Numbered from the stretch's first letter, positions 14,587 through 23,112 are shown. The stretch: 25,216 bases of DNA from CAZWBR01 sp964404205 (GCA_964404205.1 CAYOJD010000036.1:1-25216), one strand, 5' to 3'. Notes: generated from the sequence alone by a model not told the origin. Numbers and translations: made by a program.

Positions 14587-15906
14587 ATGGTCAGAAAATT
14601 ATTGATAGTTGAAGATGATGCTGCATTTGGCACAATGCTGCAAAGCTGGAGCAAGCGCAACGGCTTCGATACGCAATTGTGTGCCAATATGCTGGATGCC
14701 CAGAAAGCGTTGTCGGGAACTTCGTTCGATCTAATCCTCTCCGATTTGCGTTTGCCTGACGGCGATGGCATTATGCTATTAGGCTGGCTTAGGGAGAATA
14801 AGATGGAAGCCCCGGTAATTATAATGACCAGCTATGCCGAAATCCAGAGTGCCGTTTCAGCCATCAAATTAGGGGCATCCGACTTTCTCGAGAAACCAAT
14901 CGTGCCAACTATCCTGAAACAAAAAATAGATTTGGCGCTCCAGAATACGGCGCTGGGATCTACAGTGCAGCCGAAGCCTGAACAACATGGTTTTATTGCA
15001 GGATGTACCCCGGTGGCTTTGAAAATGTATGAGCATATCAAATTGGTGGCGCCTACCCAAATGACAGTGCTCATCAACGGCGAAAGCGGGACAGGCAAGG
15101 AATATGTGGCTCGGCTAATTCATGAAACCAGCAAACGGAATCGTGCCCCCTTTTTGGCTGTCGATTGTGGCTCACTCTCGAAAGAGTTGGCCCCGAGCGA
15201 GCTTTTTGGGCATTTGAAAGGGTCGTTTACTTCGGCCATTTCCGATAAGACCGGTGTTTTTGAACAGGCAAAAGGCGGAACCGTTTTTCTGGATGAGATC
15301 GGTAATCTGTCGTACGATGTTCAAATTCAGTTGTTGAGGGCTTTGCAGGAGCAGAAGGTTCGCCCGGTAGGTTCGGCCAGCGATGTCAAAATCGACGTGC
15401 GTATTGTCGCAGCTACCAACGAAAGCCTCGAAAATGCCATTGCCCAGGGGCGTTTTCGCGAAGATCTGTTTCACCGGATAAACGAATTCTCGATTCAGGT
15501 ACCGCCCTTGCGCGAAAGGAAAGGGGATATTGTTGTTTTTGCCGCCCATTTTCTGGAACAGGCCAATGCAGAGTTGGGAAAACAGGTGAAAGGTTTTATG
15601 CCTGAAACGTTGCTGATACTCGAAAACCAATATTGGAGCGGAAATCTGCGTGAGCTGCGCAATGTCATTCGCAGGGCGGCTCTTTTTGCGTCGGGAGAAG
15701 TTGTGACACCCGATAATTTACCACTTCTCCACTCTCGGCCAAAGCCTGAACCGGAAAGTTTGTCATTGCGTCCGGCCAACGAAAAAGAGCAGATTGAAGC
15801 AGCGCTGAAAGAGGCACGTGGCAATAAAGTTCTGGCAGCCCGTCTGCTGCAAATCGACCGTAAGACGCTTTATAACAAGATGCACCTATACGGCATCCGA
15901 CTTTAA
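14587..15906 (+). CDS. NtrC-like sigma-54-type response regulator
   Basis: The 439-residue product has three domains: a receiver (1-120) with the phospho-acceptor Asp53 in LILSDLRLPDG, Thr82 and Lys103; an AAA+ domain (about 135-370) with Walker A GESGTGKE (165-172), Walker B GGTVFLDEIG (230-239) and arginine-finger region FREDLFHRIN; and a C-terminal Fis-type helix-turn-helix (about 395-439). Such proteins use ATP to open sigma-54 promoters when phosphorylated. The sigma-54 contact loop reads GSFTSA (212-217) rather than GAFTGA. ATG at 14587 is chosen over a TTG one codon upstream. The gene converges with and overlaps the hybrid kinase gene by 21 bp, its likely partner. Confidence 0.93.
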   Translation: MVRKLLIVEDDAAFGTMLQSWSKRNGFDTQLCANMLDAQKALSGTSFDLILSDLRLPDGDGIMLLGWLRENKMEAPVIIMTSYAEIQSAVSAIKLGASDFLEKPIVPTILKQKIDLALQNTALGSTVQPKPEQHGFIAGCTPVALKMYEHIKLVAPTQMTVLINGESGTGKEYVARLIHETSKRNRAPFLAVDCGSLSKELAPSELFGHLKGSFTSAISDKTGVFEQAKGGTVFLDEIGNLSYDVQIQLLRALQEQKVRPVGSASDVKIDVRIVAATNESLENAIAQGRFREDLFHRINEFSIQVPPLRERKGDIVVFAAHFLEQANAELGKQVKGFMPETLLILENQYWSGNLRELRNVIRRAALFASGEVVTPDNLPLLHSRPKPEPESLSLRPANEKEQIEAALKEARGNKVLAARLLQIDRKTLYNKMHLYGIRL

Positions 15907-18330
15907 TTTCATTTGAGATACAATGGTTTCGGCAGAAACAATACATGCAGATGTCTCGCTTTTCCACTCCGGAAACTTGTCTGGTGACTTGCCTCTTAAT
16001 CCATCCATTTTCTGAAGAAAAGGAACTTGCTTGTCCAGGCCGAGTTGGATAAACATGGGCAACATTTTGTGGCAAATTGCCTGTGCCGCAGCGAACTGGT
16101 CGTTAATGACAGCCTCATTCAACAAAAGAAGATTCTTTTCCGAAGCAACAGCAAAGCTATTGAGTACCTCGGTAATAGCCTCCATATCGCCATCGAACAT
16201 CTCGTGCAAGCGTGGAAACGGGTGATTGGGTGATTTTGCTTCGACAGGTGGATGGGACGACTTCCCGGCAATTAAATCTTTTAAGCCATTTATCGAAAAG
16301 GGTTTTTGCAGATAGCCATCAAACCCTTCGGCTTCAGCTGTTGCGACGTCGAATTTGCCCATTGCGGTCATCACTACCACAGGGGTTTTGCTTTCGCTGT
16401 GCCGAACCATCGACAGGATATCTCTCCCGGATATCATTCCCATCTCCATATCGGTGATAACCAGATTGAATTGGGCCGAATAAAGTTCCGTGAATTCGTC
16501 AATATTGGAACAGGCTGTCACTTCGCAGCCAATTTTGCGTGCCATTTCTTTGATAAGAACCAGCATTGAGGGGTCATCGTCAACCACAATAATCTTAGTT
16601 GGGAGTTCCAGCGGCTTGTGTTCAGTGGGTTTTTCGTTGCCTGCTCCCAATAAGGCGGGTCCCGATTTTTCGACAGGAATGGAGATGGTTACCGTTGTCC
16701 CTTTTTCGGGTGCAGAGGCCACTTCAATCTTTCCCCGAAGCAGATCGGTCAACCCTTTGACCAGATACATTCCGAAACCGCTTCCTTCTATATGGCTTTG
16801 ATGGTTTCCAATCCTGACAAATGGTTTGAATAACTGTTTGAGTTTATCGGGTGCGATGCCAATTCCGGTATCGGTGACGGCAATAATTAATCGGCTATTT
16901 TCTTCCGTTACCGAAAAGGTTACACTTCCGTGAAGTGTATATTTAATGGCATTCGAGATTACGTTAATTAGTATCTGCTTTATTTTCAGATAATCGGACG
17001 AGATATAGCGAAGTTCGGCAACATCAGCACGAAATATGAATGGCAACTGTTTCTGTTCGCAAAGCGGGGCAAACATATCGTTGATTTCCTGGCAGAGTTC
17101 CATCGTATCGAAAGTCGAACATTCAGTTTGAAGTACTCCCTTTTCCAGTTTCGAAAACTCAAGCAGGTTGGAGAGCAGCGCCAAAATATGTTTGCCCGAA
17201 TGCTGCATCGAAGCTACTCTTTTGTTTTCGCTGGCTGACAGGTGTTGTTCGCTAAACAGGTCGAGATGCCCAAGCATTGAACTGAGCGGTGCTTTGATGT
17301 CGTGCGAAACGGACAGCAGCAGTTTATGGCGGCTTTCCATTATCTCTTCGGTCTTTTTCTTTGCCTCCTCCAACGCTTTTCGGGCAGCTAAACCTTTGTT
17401 GACATCGTTGATAATCAGATAGACGAATAGCATGATTAATACCAGTGCAAATGCGCTGGCAACAATCAGGTAGTCGTAAGTTTGGTCGATTTGTGCTTCG
17501 CTCTTTTGAATCTCTTCCAGAACAGCATCAATGGTTTGGCGATGAAGCTGGAGCAACAGTTCTGATATTTGCATGGAAATCTCCTGATCGGAGGCCAGGA
17601 GCGTTGAAACCTGTTTCTCGATAGCCGTTAAACGTTTGAAATAGGCAACACTGGCCTGCTCGGACATTGCGCGGACATCGCTCAGAATCTCCAGACTATC
17701 GACGGTAAAACTTTTTATCGTATCGACCTTTGTGGTAACAATGTCGACCTTGGTCTCAGGCTCACTTTTGCCGGGTGCAAAAACGGCACCCAACCGTTTC
17801 CAGAAACCTTTTTGGGGAACGGTCTGAATGACGGTATCCAGTTTGGTGGTGGTTACAATCAGTGGTGTTTCACTGACTACAGGCTCGGCCTGATCTATTT
17901 TTTCTTTTAGTTCCTGAAGCAGGTCGGTGCGGGCAAACAGACGAATCAAATCGCGTGCAATATCTTGCTTCTTTACCAGCAATTGGTTGATGGTGTGAAG
18001 GGTATCGCTAAATAGGGGTTGGATATTTTGGGTTTTGAGTGAATCGATTTTTAGTTCCACTTCTTTGGCTAAACGTTGCGACTCGCGCAGATAGGCCAAT
18101 TTTTTGGTCACTACATATCGATTGGCCGACGATTGTGCCTGTTGTACGGTAAAGATTAAATCATTGGTTTGCGATAACTGGTGGTGATAATGTTCGATAT
18201 TCTGTCGCTGAATGCCAATTTTGTCACGGAGTTTGTAGGCATAGGTAACGGTAACCACGCAAACGATGGCAATGATGATATAGACGAATGCGAGGTTTCC
18301 GCGAATGCTATTTTCAATTGTTCTTTTCAT
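15886..18330 (-). CDS. Hybrid histidine kinase with receiver and HPt domains
   Basis: The 814-residue protein has membrane helix 1 (about 13-31), a periplasmic helical sensor region (about 32-287), helix 2 (288-307), a HisKA domain with His343 in SVSHDIKAPLSS, a HATPase domain (N box NVISNAIKY about 456-464, DTGIGI, GSGFGMYL), a receiver with Asp627 in VITDMEMG, and a C-terminal HPt domain with His754 in AICHKMLP. This is a full phosphorelay whose HPt would pass phosphate to the response regulator encoded convergently. The domain layout recalls RteA/RteB of Bacteroides conjugative transposons, but no transposon genes are visible. ATG at 18330 is chosen over a TTG six bases upstream. The stimulus is unknown. 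Confidence 0.93.
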   Translation of the reverse strand: MKRTIENSIRGNLAFVYIIIAIVCVVTVTYAYKLRDKIGIQRQNIEHYHHQLSQTNDLIFTVQQAQSSANRYVVTKKLAYLRESQRLAKEVELKIDSLKTQNIQPLFSDTLHTINQLLVKKQDIARDLIRLFARTDLLQELKEKIDQAEPVVSETPLIVTTTKLDTVIQTVPQKGFWKRLGAVFAPGKSEPETKVDIVTTKVDTIKSFTVDSLEILSDVRAMSEQASVAYFKRLTAIEKQVSTLLASDQEISMQISELLLQLHRQTIDAVLEEIQKSEAQIDQTYDYLIVASAFALVLIMLFVYLIINDVNKGLAARKALEEAKKKTEEIMESRHKLLLSVSHDIKAPLSSMLGHLDLFSEQHLSASENKRVASMQHSGKHILALLSNLLEFSKLEKGVLQTECSTFDTMELCQEINDMFAPLCEQKQLPFIFRADVAELRYISSDYLKIKQILINVISNAIKYTLHGSVTFSVTEENSRLIIAVTDTGIGIAPDKLKQLFKPFVRIGNHQSHIEGSGFGMYLVKGLTDLLRGKIEVASAPEKGTTVTISIPVEKSGPALLGAGNEKPTEHKPLELPTKIIVVDDDPSMLVLIKEMARKIGCEVTACSNIDEFTELYSAQFNLVITDMEMGMISGRDILSMVRHSESKTPVVVMTAMGKFDVATAEAEGFDGYLQKPFSINGLKDLIAGKSSHPPVEAKSPNHPFPRLHEMFDGDMEAITEVLNSFAVASEKNLLLLNEAVINDQFAAAQAICHKMLPMFIQLGLDKQVPFLQKMDGLRGKSPDKFPEWKSETSACIVSAETIVSQMKLKSDAV

Positions 18331-18358
18331 TCCCAAAGCTGTTGACCGGCACTTCAGA

Positions 18359-18366
18359 CAAATATA
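18359..18366 (-). promoter_or_regulatory. Putative -7 element for the hybrid kinase gene
   Basis: On the minus strand it reads TATATTTG, matching TAnnTTTG, 28 bp before the kinase start and within the 64-bp gap to the permease gene. No -33 box at the usual distance was seen. Confidence 0.45.
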
Positions 18367-18394
18367 GGAAAAGCGGGCTCAAAAATTGCAGCAC

Positions 18395-19225
18395 TCATTG
18401 GGTCGCTTCCGGTCTGCTAAAAAGTACTTTCGCACTCTTAATCAACCCCCACATGACTACCAGTACAAAAATAATGGCTGCCCCTGACGGGATGTCGTAA
18501 ATATACGAGAAGAGCAACCCGAGCAGCGAACCTATCAACCCGAAAAGAATTGAATAACCAATCATCCGGTCGAATTTTTTGGTAAACAGATTGGCAATGG
18601 CTTGAGGGATAGTAAGCAGCGACATAACCAGGATAATTCCGACTACTCTGATATTAAGTACGATGGTTAGTGCAACGAGACTTATCAGGATGGCGTTAAT
18701 CAGGCGTACAGGAGCATTGTTGGTGAGGGCAAACTCTTCGTCGAAAGCGACAAACAGGATTACGCGATAGAAAAAAAAGAAGAAGGCTGCAATAAAAATA
18801 GCCAGCAGCGTGAGAAAGATCAAATCCGTTAGCGAAACGGTAAGGATATTTCCAAAAAGATAGCTCATCAGGTTCGGGGCATAGCCGGGAGTGAGGAATA
18901 TGAAGATAATGCCCAGCGCCATTCCCAGTGCCCAGAGCATGGCGATGGCCGAATCTTCGCGTAGATCAGCCTTTTTGCTGAAGAACTCGATGCCCAGTGC
19001 CGATAGGATACCAAAGATAACCGCTCCGAAAATCGGGTCAAAGCTGAAATAGTAACCCATTCCGATTCCGCCAAACGAAGCGTGTGTAATTCCGCCGCTG
19101 ATAAATACAATCCGTCGCGAAACGATGTACGAACCGATAATGCCACAGGCAATACTGGCCAGAATGGCTGCCAGCAGGGCATTCTTGAAAAAAGTAAGCT
19201 GAAAAAGGTGAATTATCTGTTCCAT
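18395..19225 (-). CDS. Metal ABC transporter permease (ZnuB/MntB family)
   Basis: The 276-residue protein is almost entirely hydrophobic, with about eight membrane helices and the ABC-3 family pattern (ASIACGIIGSYIVSRRIVFI and GITHASFGGIGMGYYF near residues 22-60, quoted in part). It forms the inner-membrane channel of a Zn/Mn/Fe-type importer. The ATG at 19225 shares one base with the stop codon of the ATPase gene, so the two are translationally coupled; an in-frame start at 19291 would lie inside the ATPase gene and add a polar extension. The metal cannot be assigned from the permease. Confidence 0.9.
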   Translation of the reverse strand: MEQIIHLFQLTFFKNALLAAILASIACGIIGSYIVSRRIVFISGGITHASFGGIGMGYYFSFDPIFGAVIFGILSALGIEFFSKKADLREDSAIAMLWALGMALGIIFIFLTPGYAPNLMSYLFGNILTVSLTDLIFLTLLAIFIAAFFFFFYRVILFVAFDEEFALTNNAPVRLINAILISLVALTIVLNIRVVGIILVMSLLTIPQAIANLFTKKFDRMIGYSILFGLIGSLLGLLFSYIYDIPSGAAIIFVLVVMWGLIKSAKVLFSRPEATQ

Positions 19226-19992
19226 TAGTGTTCGTGGTGTAAAAGGACCGTATGGGGCACTTCGCCGTGGGTAATAATTTTTATCGGGCACTCGTAAGCT
19301 TCGAGCAACTCGGGCGTAATCTTGTTGTCGGGGTGATAATGGAGCGAGCGGTTTACACAGGCAATCGATTTGACATAGGTCGATATGGTTCCCAAATCGT
19401 GCGAGACCAGCAGAATGGCTATCTCCTCGTTTAACAACCTCAGTTTTTCGTACAATTCGCGTTCAAAACGGTTGTCGACATAAGTATTGGGCTCGTCGAG
19501 GACCAGCAACCTTGGACGGTTTACCAAAGCCCGGCAAAGCAGCGTACGCTGAATCTGGCCGCCCGAAAGCTCCCCAATCGCTTTATGCCGGATACCGAAA
19601 ATACCCATCTGGTTCATCAGTTCGCCGGCGTAAGCTACCGATTCGGCCGGATAGCGGCTAAAGAGGCGGTTGCGCGACATCAGTCCCGATTTGACTACTT
19701 CGGATACGGTTATCGGGAATTTGCGGTCGATATTGTTGATTTGCGGCAAATAACCGATTCGGTGGATATTTCCTTCGGTCATCGATTCGCTGAACCTGAT
19801 TTCCCCTTTCATGGGTTCCAATAAACCCAAAAGTGCTTTCAGTAATGTTGTTTTTCCTCCGCCGTTGGGCCCGATAATGCCAATAAAATCGCGTTGGGCA
19901 ATGTCGAGATCCACATCATGAAGAATGATGTGGGTTCCGTATCCGACGGTGAGCCCTTTGATGGCAATCAGCGGTTTTTCTTCTTTTCCCAT
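19225..19992 (-). CDS. Metal ABC transporter ATP-binding protein (ZnuC-like)
   Basis: The 255-residue ATPase has Walker A GPNGGGKTT (41-49), the Q loop near YLPQ (81-84), the ABC signature LSGGQIQR (142-149), Walker B LLVLDEP (162-168) and the switch His198 in VSHDLG. The C-terminus ends with a His-rich tail, ITHGEVPHTVLLHHEH, typical of Zn/Mn importers. It powers uptake through the adjacent permease from the substrate-binding lipoprotein encoded 6 bp upstream. Zinc is most likely by family, manganese is possible. Confidence 0.92.
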   Translation of the reverse strand: MGKEEKPLIAIKGLTVGYGTHIILHDVDLDIAQRDFIGIIGPNGGGKTTLLKALLGLLEPMKGEIRFSESMTEGNIHRIGYLPQINNIDRKFPITVSEVVKSGLMSRNRLFSRYPAESVAYAGELMNQMGIFGIRHKAIGELSGGQIQRTLLCRALVNRPRLLVLDEPNTYVDNRFERELYEKLRLLNEEIAILLVSHDLGTISTYVKSIACVNRSLHYHPDNKITPELLEAYECPIKIITHGEVPHTVLLHHEH

Positions 19993-19998
19993 AACTGG

Positions 19999-20874
19999 TT
20001 ACTCTTTTCCGGCAATTTTTTTGGCCATCGATACCATCTGTTCGCTCCACTGGTAATCGAGCGGGTCGATTTCGACAATTCGGATACCGGTCTCTTTGGC
20101 CAACACTTCGGCGTTTTCTTTGTCGAACTCTTTTTGCATCAGAATAAGGTCGATCCCCGACGACTTTATCTGCTGCACCAATGTTTGCATATGGCGGGGC
20201 GTTGGGTTTTTCCCTTCAAATTCAATCGAAAGTTGTTCGAGCTGGTATTGCCGGGCCAGATAACCAAGAGCAGGATGGAAAATCAAAAATTTCCGGTGCT
20301 CGACACCTGCCAGCAGTTCCCCAACCTGTTTCTCGACACTGTCGATTTCGGCCAGCAACCGGTCAAAATTCTGTTGGTAAATCTCGCCATGCCCGGGGTC
20401 GGCTTTCATAAAACCATCGTAGATATTGCGGGCCACTATTTTGGCTTCGGCAGGCGACGACCAGGTGTGCGGATCGACACCGTGGAGGTGCGTATGATCG
20501 CCATGCTCTACCTCTTCGCCAATCAGATCGACCCCTTCGGAAGTATTGACCAACAGCAGTCTGTCGCTGACAGACTGAACCCCCTCTTTCCAGGCCTCTT
20601 CGAAGGCCATATGGCCGGTAACAAAGAGCAGCGAAGCCTGCGACAGGGAGCCAATCTGTTTGGGTGTGGGGGCATAGGTTTCAGGGCCTACGCCCGGAGG
20701 GACAAGTACTTCGGTTTTGAACCGTTCGCCGGCAATCTTATCTGCAAAATATTTCAGGGGTAGAATACTGACAAAAGCGACTCTTTCTTCGTTTTTTTGC
20801 GGGGCTGTTCCACAGCCTGCCAGCAAAAACAGGGTCACCATGGCGACAACCCCATAATTCCGTATGCGTTTCAT
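19999..20874 (-). CDS. Metal ABC transporter substrate-binding lipoprotein (ZnuA-like)
   Basis: The 291-residue protein starts MKRIRNYGVVAMVTLFLLAGC, with the lipobox cysteine at 21; the ATG at 20874 is chosen for this signal. It has the cluster A-I fold landmarks: VSILPLKYFADKIAG (35-49), PGVGPETYAPTP (60-71), a short His-rich loop EHGDHTHLHG (123-132), DPHTW with His136, and FHPALGYLA with His200. The position that is usually the first metal-binding His (PGASPHDY in E. coli ZnuA) is Glu65 here. The protein would capture zinc, or another divalent metal, for the ATPase and permease genes that follow. It starts 4 bp after the yidD stop codon. Confidence 0.9.
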   Translation of the reverse strand: MKRIRNYGVVAMVTLFLLAGCGTAPQKNEERVAFVSILPLKYFADKIAGERFKTEVLVPPGVGPETYAPTPKQIGSLSQASLLFVTGHMAFEEAWKEGVQSVSDRLLLVNTSEGVDLIGEEVEHGDHTHLHGVDPHTWSSPAEAKIVARNIYDGFMKADPGHGEIYQQNFDRLLAEIDSVEKQVGELLAGVEHRKFLIFHPALGYLARQYQLEQLSIEFEGKNPTPRHMQTLVQQIKSSGIDLILMQKEFDKENAEVLAKETGIRIVEIDPLDYQWSEQMVSMAKKIAGKE

Positions 20875-20878
20875 TGAA

Positions 20879-21169
20879 CTATTTCTTTCTTTCGTGATCA
20901 TGTTTACAACTCTTTTCTTCTTTCGGAGGAACCGGATCGTACCCTTCGCCACCCCACGGATGGCAACTGAAAAAGCGGCGGGTTGCCAATATCAACCCTT
21001 TTACCGGACCATGAACTTTCAGGGCCTCCACTGCATATTGCGAACAGGTAGGCACATAGCGGCAGGTGGGCGGTTTCAGCGGGGAGATAACATATTGGTA
21101 GAAGTAGACGGGCAACAGCAACAGTTTTACCACTATCCAGCGCAATCCGGCCAATATTTTGTCTGTCAT
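20879..21169 (-). CDS. yidD: Membrane protein insertion efficiency factor YidD
   Basis: The 96-residue protein has the YidD signature: LLLPVYFYQYVISPL (17-31), CRYVPTCSQYAVEAL (36-50) and HPWGGEGYDPVP (70-81). YidD assists YidC-dependent insertion of inner-membrane proteins. The usual neighbours rnpA and yidC are absent; instead it is the first gene of a unit with the metal importer, only 4 bp before the lipoprotein gene. Its C-terminal tail ends SCKHDHERKK, an extra Cys/His stretch beyond the conserved domain. Confidence 0.93.
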   Translation of the reverse strand: MTDKILAGLRWIVVKLLLLPVYFYQYVISPLKPPTCRYVPTCSQYAVEALKVHGPVKGLILATRRFFSCHPWGGEGYDPVPPKEEKSCKHDHERKK

Positions 21170-21348
21170 TCCTTATTCCGTTTTCGGGTAACTTTCAGCG
21201 AAGATACCTTTTTCATGCCAATTTTGCCCGAAAATGATCCGACTTTTAAGTTACGTATAAAGCCACAATAAAGTTTACCGAAAACCTTTTGTCCAAATGC
21301 TTCGTTTATTTAAAAATGAAGTAAGCAAAATGCAATAATCAGCAAAGG

Positions 21349-22026
21349 ATGAAACCTGAAGAATATATCCGAAAAGAGCATCAAACCAATAAGGTGGAGC
21401 TAACCGGAAAACGTGAAATGGCAACCGGGGTCTGGTTGATTTCCTGGAAACGCGATCGCCCCTTTATTCCCGGACAGGTGGTAAAACTGGCCATTGCCTC
21501 CAACCACCCGCCACGTATCTATAGTTTGTGCAGTGGCCCCGACGATGATAATTTCTCGGTGCTTTTCGATGTGAAGGACGACGGACTGCTCACCCCCCGG
21601 TTGGCTGCCCTTTCTGTTGGTGACAGTTTTTTGGCCTCGGCCCCCTATGGCAGTTTTGCCTGCGATGGCGGCCCCTCCATTTTTATAGCTACCGGTACGG
21701 GTATTGCCCCGTTTCGCAGCATGTTGCTTGGGGGTGAAGCTCAAAATGCAATGGTGGTACATGGGGCAAAGACACCGGAACAATGTTATTTCGACCACGA
21801 GTTTGAAGCGATGCCCGAAGGCCATTATATCCGTTGCATCTCCCGCGGGAAAGATACCGGCCATTTCGAAGGAAGGGTAACCGATTGGCTGAAAATACAA
21901 AATAACCTTCCGCTGGATTTTAAATATTACCTTTGCGGACGGGCATTGATGGTGGTCGAGGTGCGCGACATCCTTATCGGAAAGGGAATTCCTTACCAAA
22001 ACATCAAAGCTGAAATCTATTTTTGA
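21349..22026 (+). CDS. Small ferredoxin-NADP reductase-like flavoprotein
   Basis: The 225-residue protein has the FNR fold: the FAD motif RIYSLCSG (56-63), PFIPGQVVKL upstream, the NAD(P) motif ATGTGIAPFRSM (114-125) and the C-terminal YYLCGRALMV and KAEIYF segments. There is no ferredoxin, cytochrome b5 or globin domain, so it is a stand-alone reductase passing electrons between NAD(P)H and a separate partner such as ferredoxin or flavodoxin. The rlmN gene starts 10 bp downstream on the same strand. RlmN needs reduced electron donors as a radical SAM enzyme, so a functional link is possible but unproven. Confidence 0.88.
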   Translation: MKPEEYIRKEHQTNKVELTGKREMATGVWLISWKRDRPFIPGQVVKLAIASNHPPRIYSLCSGPDDDNFSVLFDVKDDGLLTPRLAALSVGDSFLASAPYGSFACDGGPSIFIATGTGIAPFRSMLLGGEAQNAMVVHGAKTPEQCYFDHEFEAMPEGHYIRCISRGKDTGHFEGRVTDWLKIQNNLPLDFKYYLCGRALMVVEVRDILIGKGIPYQNIKAEIYF

Positions 22027-22036
22027 AATCAGAGCG

Positions 22037-23062
22037 ATGAAAGAGCAGTTGTTTGGGAAGAGTTTGACGGAGTTGCAGCAAGTGGCTGTAGAGCTTGGTT
22101 TGCCAAAATTTACCGGCAAGCAGTTGGCCGACTGGTTGTACAAAAAAGAGATTGGCACCATCGACGAGATGAGCAATCTCTCGAAAAAAGCACGGGAACT
22201 GCTCGACCAGAAATACGAAATTGGAGCGATAGCCCCGTCGAAAGTGCAGGTCAGCAACGACGGGACCAAAAAGTATCTTTTCCCCACCATTCATGGCAAG
22301 TTTATCGAAACAGCGATGATTCCCGACGACGATCGTAAAACCGTTTGTGTATCGTCGCAGGTGGGCTGCAAAATGGGTTGCCTTTTCTGTATGACCGGAA
22401 AACAAGGGTTCGACGGGCAGCTTACTGCCGGCGAGATTGTGAACCAAATTCGCAGCATCGAAGAGTTTGGCGAGGTAACCAACATTGTTTACATGGGCAT
22501 GGGCGAACCGTTCGATAACCTCGACGAGGTGCTGAAAAGTATCGAAATCCTTACCGCCGACTGGGGCTACGCCATGAGCCCGCGCCGCATTACCGTTTCG
22601 TCGGTGGGCATTGTGCCGGCCATGTTGCGCTTTTTAAATGAAAGCGAGGCCCATCTGGCCATTAGCCTGCACACCCCGTTCGACGAGGAGCGCCGCAACC
22701 TGATGCCGGTACAGATTGCCTACCCCATTGCCGAAGTCGTTGATGAGATAAAACGATGGGATTTTGGCCGTCAGCGCCGCGTTTCGTTCGAGTATATTTT
22801 GTTCAAAGGATTAAACGATACCCCTTATCATGTGCGCGAGCTGACCAAATTGCTCAACGGGTTGCGCTGTCGCATCAATCTGATACGTTTCCATCCCGTT
22901 CCCGGAACGCCACTTCACAGTCCCGACGATACGGTAGTCGAAAAATTCAAAGAGATGCTCAACGAAAAGGGGATTCTTACCACCATCCGTGCCTCGCGCG
23001 GACAGGATATCTATGCCGCCTGTGGCCTGCTTTCGACCAAGGAGTTGGTGGGAAAAGTGTAA
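22037..23062 (+). CDS. rlmN: Dual-specificity rRNA/tRNA methyltransferase RlmN
   Basis: The 341-residue radical SAM enzyme methylates C2 of A2503 in 23S rRNA and of A37 in some tRNAs. The 4Fe-4S cluster motif is C111-KMG-C115-LF-C118. The two methyl-transfer cysteines also appear present: Cys104 in VCVSSQVG, and Cys329 in DIYAACG near the C-terminus. YMGMGEPFDN and the SVGIVP and ISLHTP motifs fit RlmN rather than Cfr. It lies 10 bp after the flavoprotein gene. Confidence 0.95.
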   Translation: MKEQLFGKSLTELQQVAVELGLPKFTGKQLADWLYKKEIGTIDEMSNLSKKARELLDQKYEIGAIAPSKVQVSNDGTKKYLFPTIHGKFIETAMIPDDDRKTVCVSSQVGCKMGCLFCMTGKQGFDGQLTAGEIVNQIRSIEEFGEVTNIVYMGMGEPFDNLDEVLKSIEILTADWGYAMSPRRITVSSVGIVPAMLRFLNESEAHLAISLHTPFDEERRNLMPVQIAYPIAEVVDEIKRWDFGRQRRVSFEYILFKGLNDTPYHVRELTKLLNGLRCRINLIRFHPVPGTPLHSPDDTVVEKFKEMLNEKGILTTIRASRGQDIYAACGLLSTKELVGKV

Positions 23063-23082
23063 TGTTTATGTTGAAAAATACA

Positions 23083-23112
23083 ACTTTTTAGAATCCCTAA
23101 AAGTAGGTTTTT
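23083..23112 (+). terminator. Weak hairpin after rlmN
   Basis: ACTTTTTAG (23083-23091) pairs with CTAAAAGT (23097-23104) with one bulged T, followed by GGTTTTTC. The stem is AT-rich and short, and a second GGTTTT/AAAACC stem (23106-23123) competes. Confidence 0.35.

Noticed and set aside
15172..15630. Minus-strand open frame inside the response-regulator gene
   Set aside because: It is opposite the AAA+ domain, whose motifs are intact; the antisense product has no family features.
14587..18330. Part of a CTnDOT-like conjugative transposon because of the RteA/RteB-like pair
   Set aside because: No tra, mob, integrase, tetQ or excision genes are visible, and the flanks are chromosomal housekeeping genes.
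21400..22290. Long open frame on the minus strand opposite the flavoprotein and rlmN genes
   Set aside because: It is antisense to two well-supported genes, gives a low-complexity, unrecognisable protein and spans both genes.
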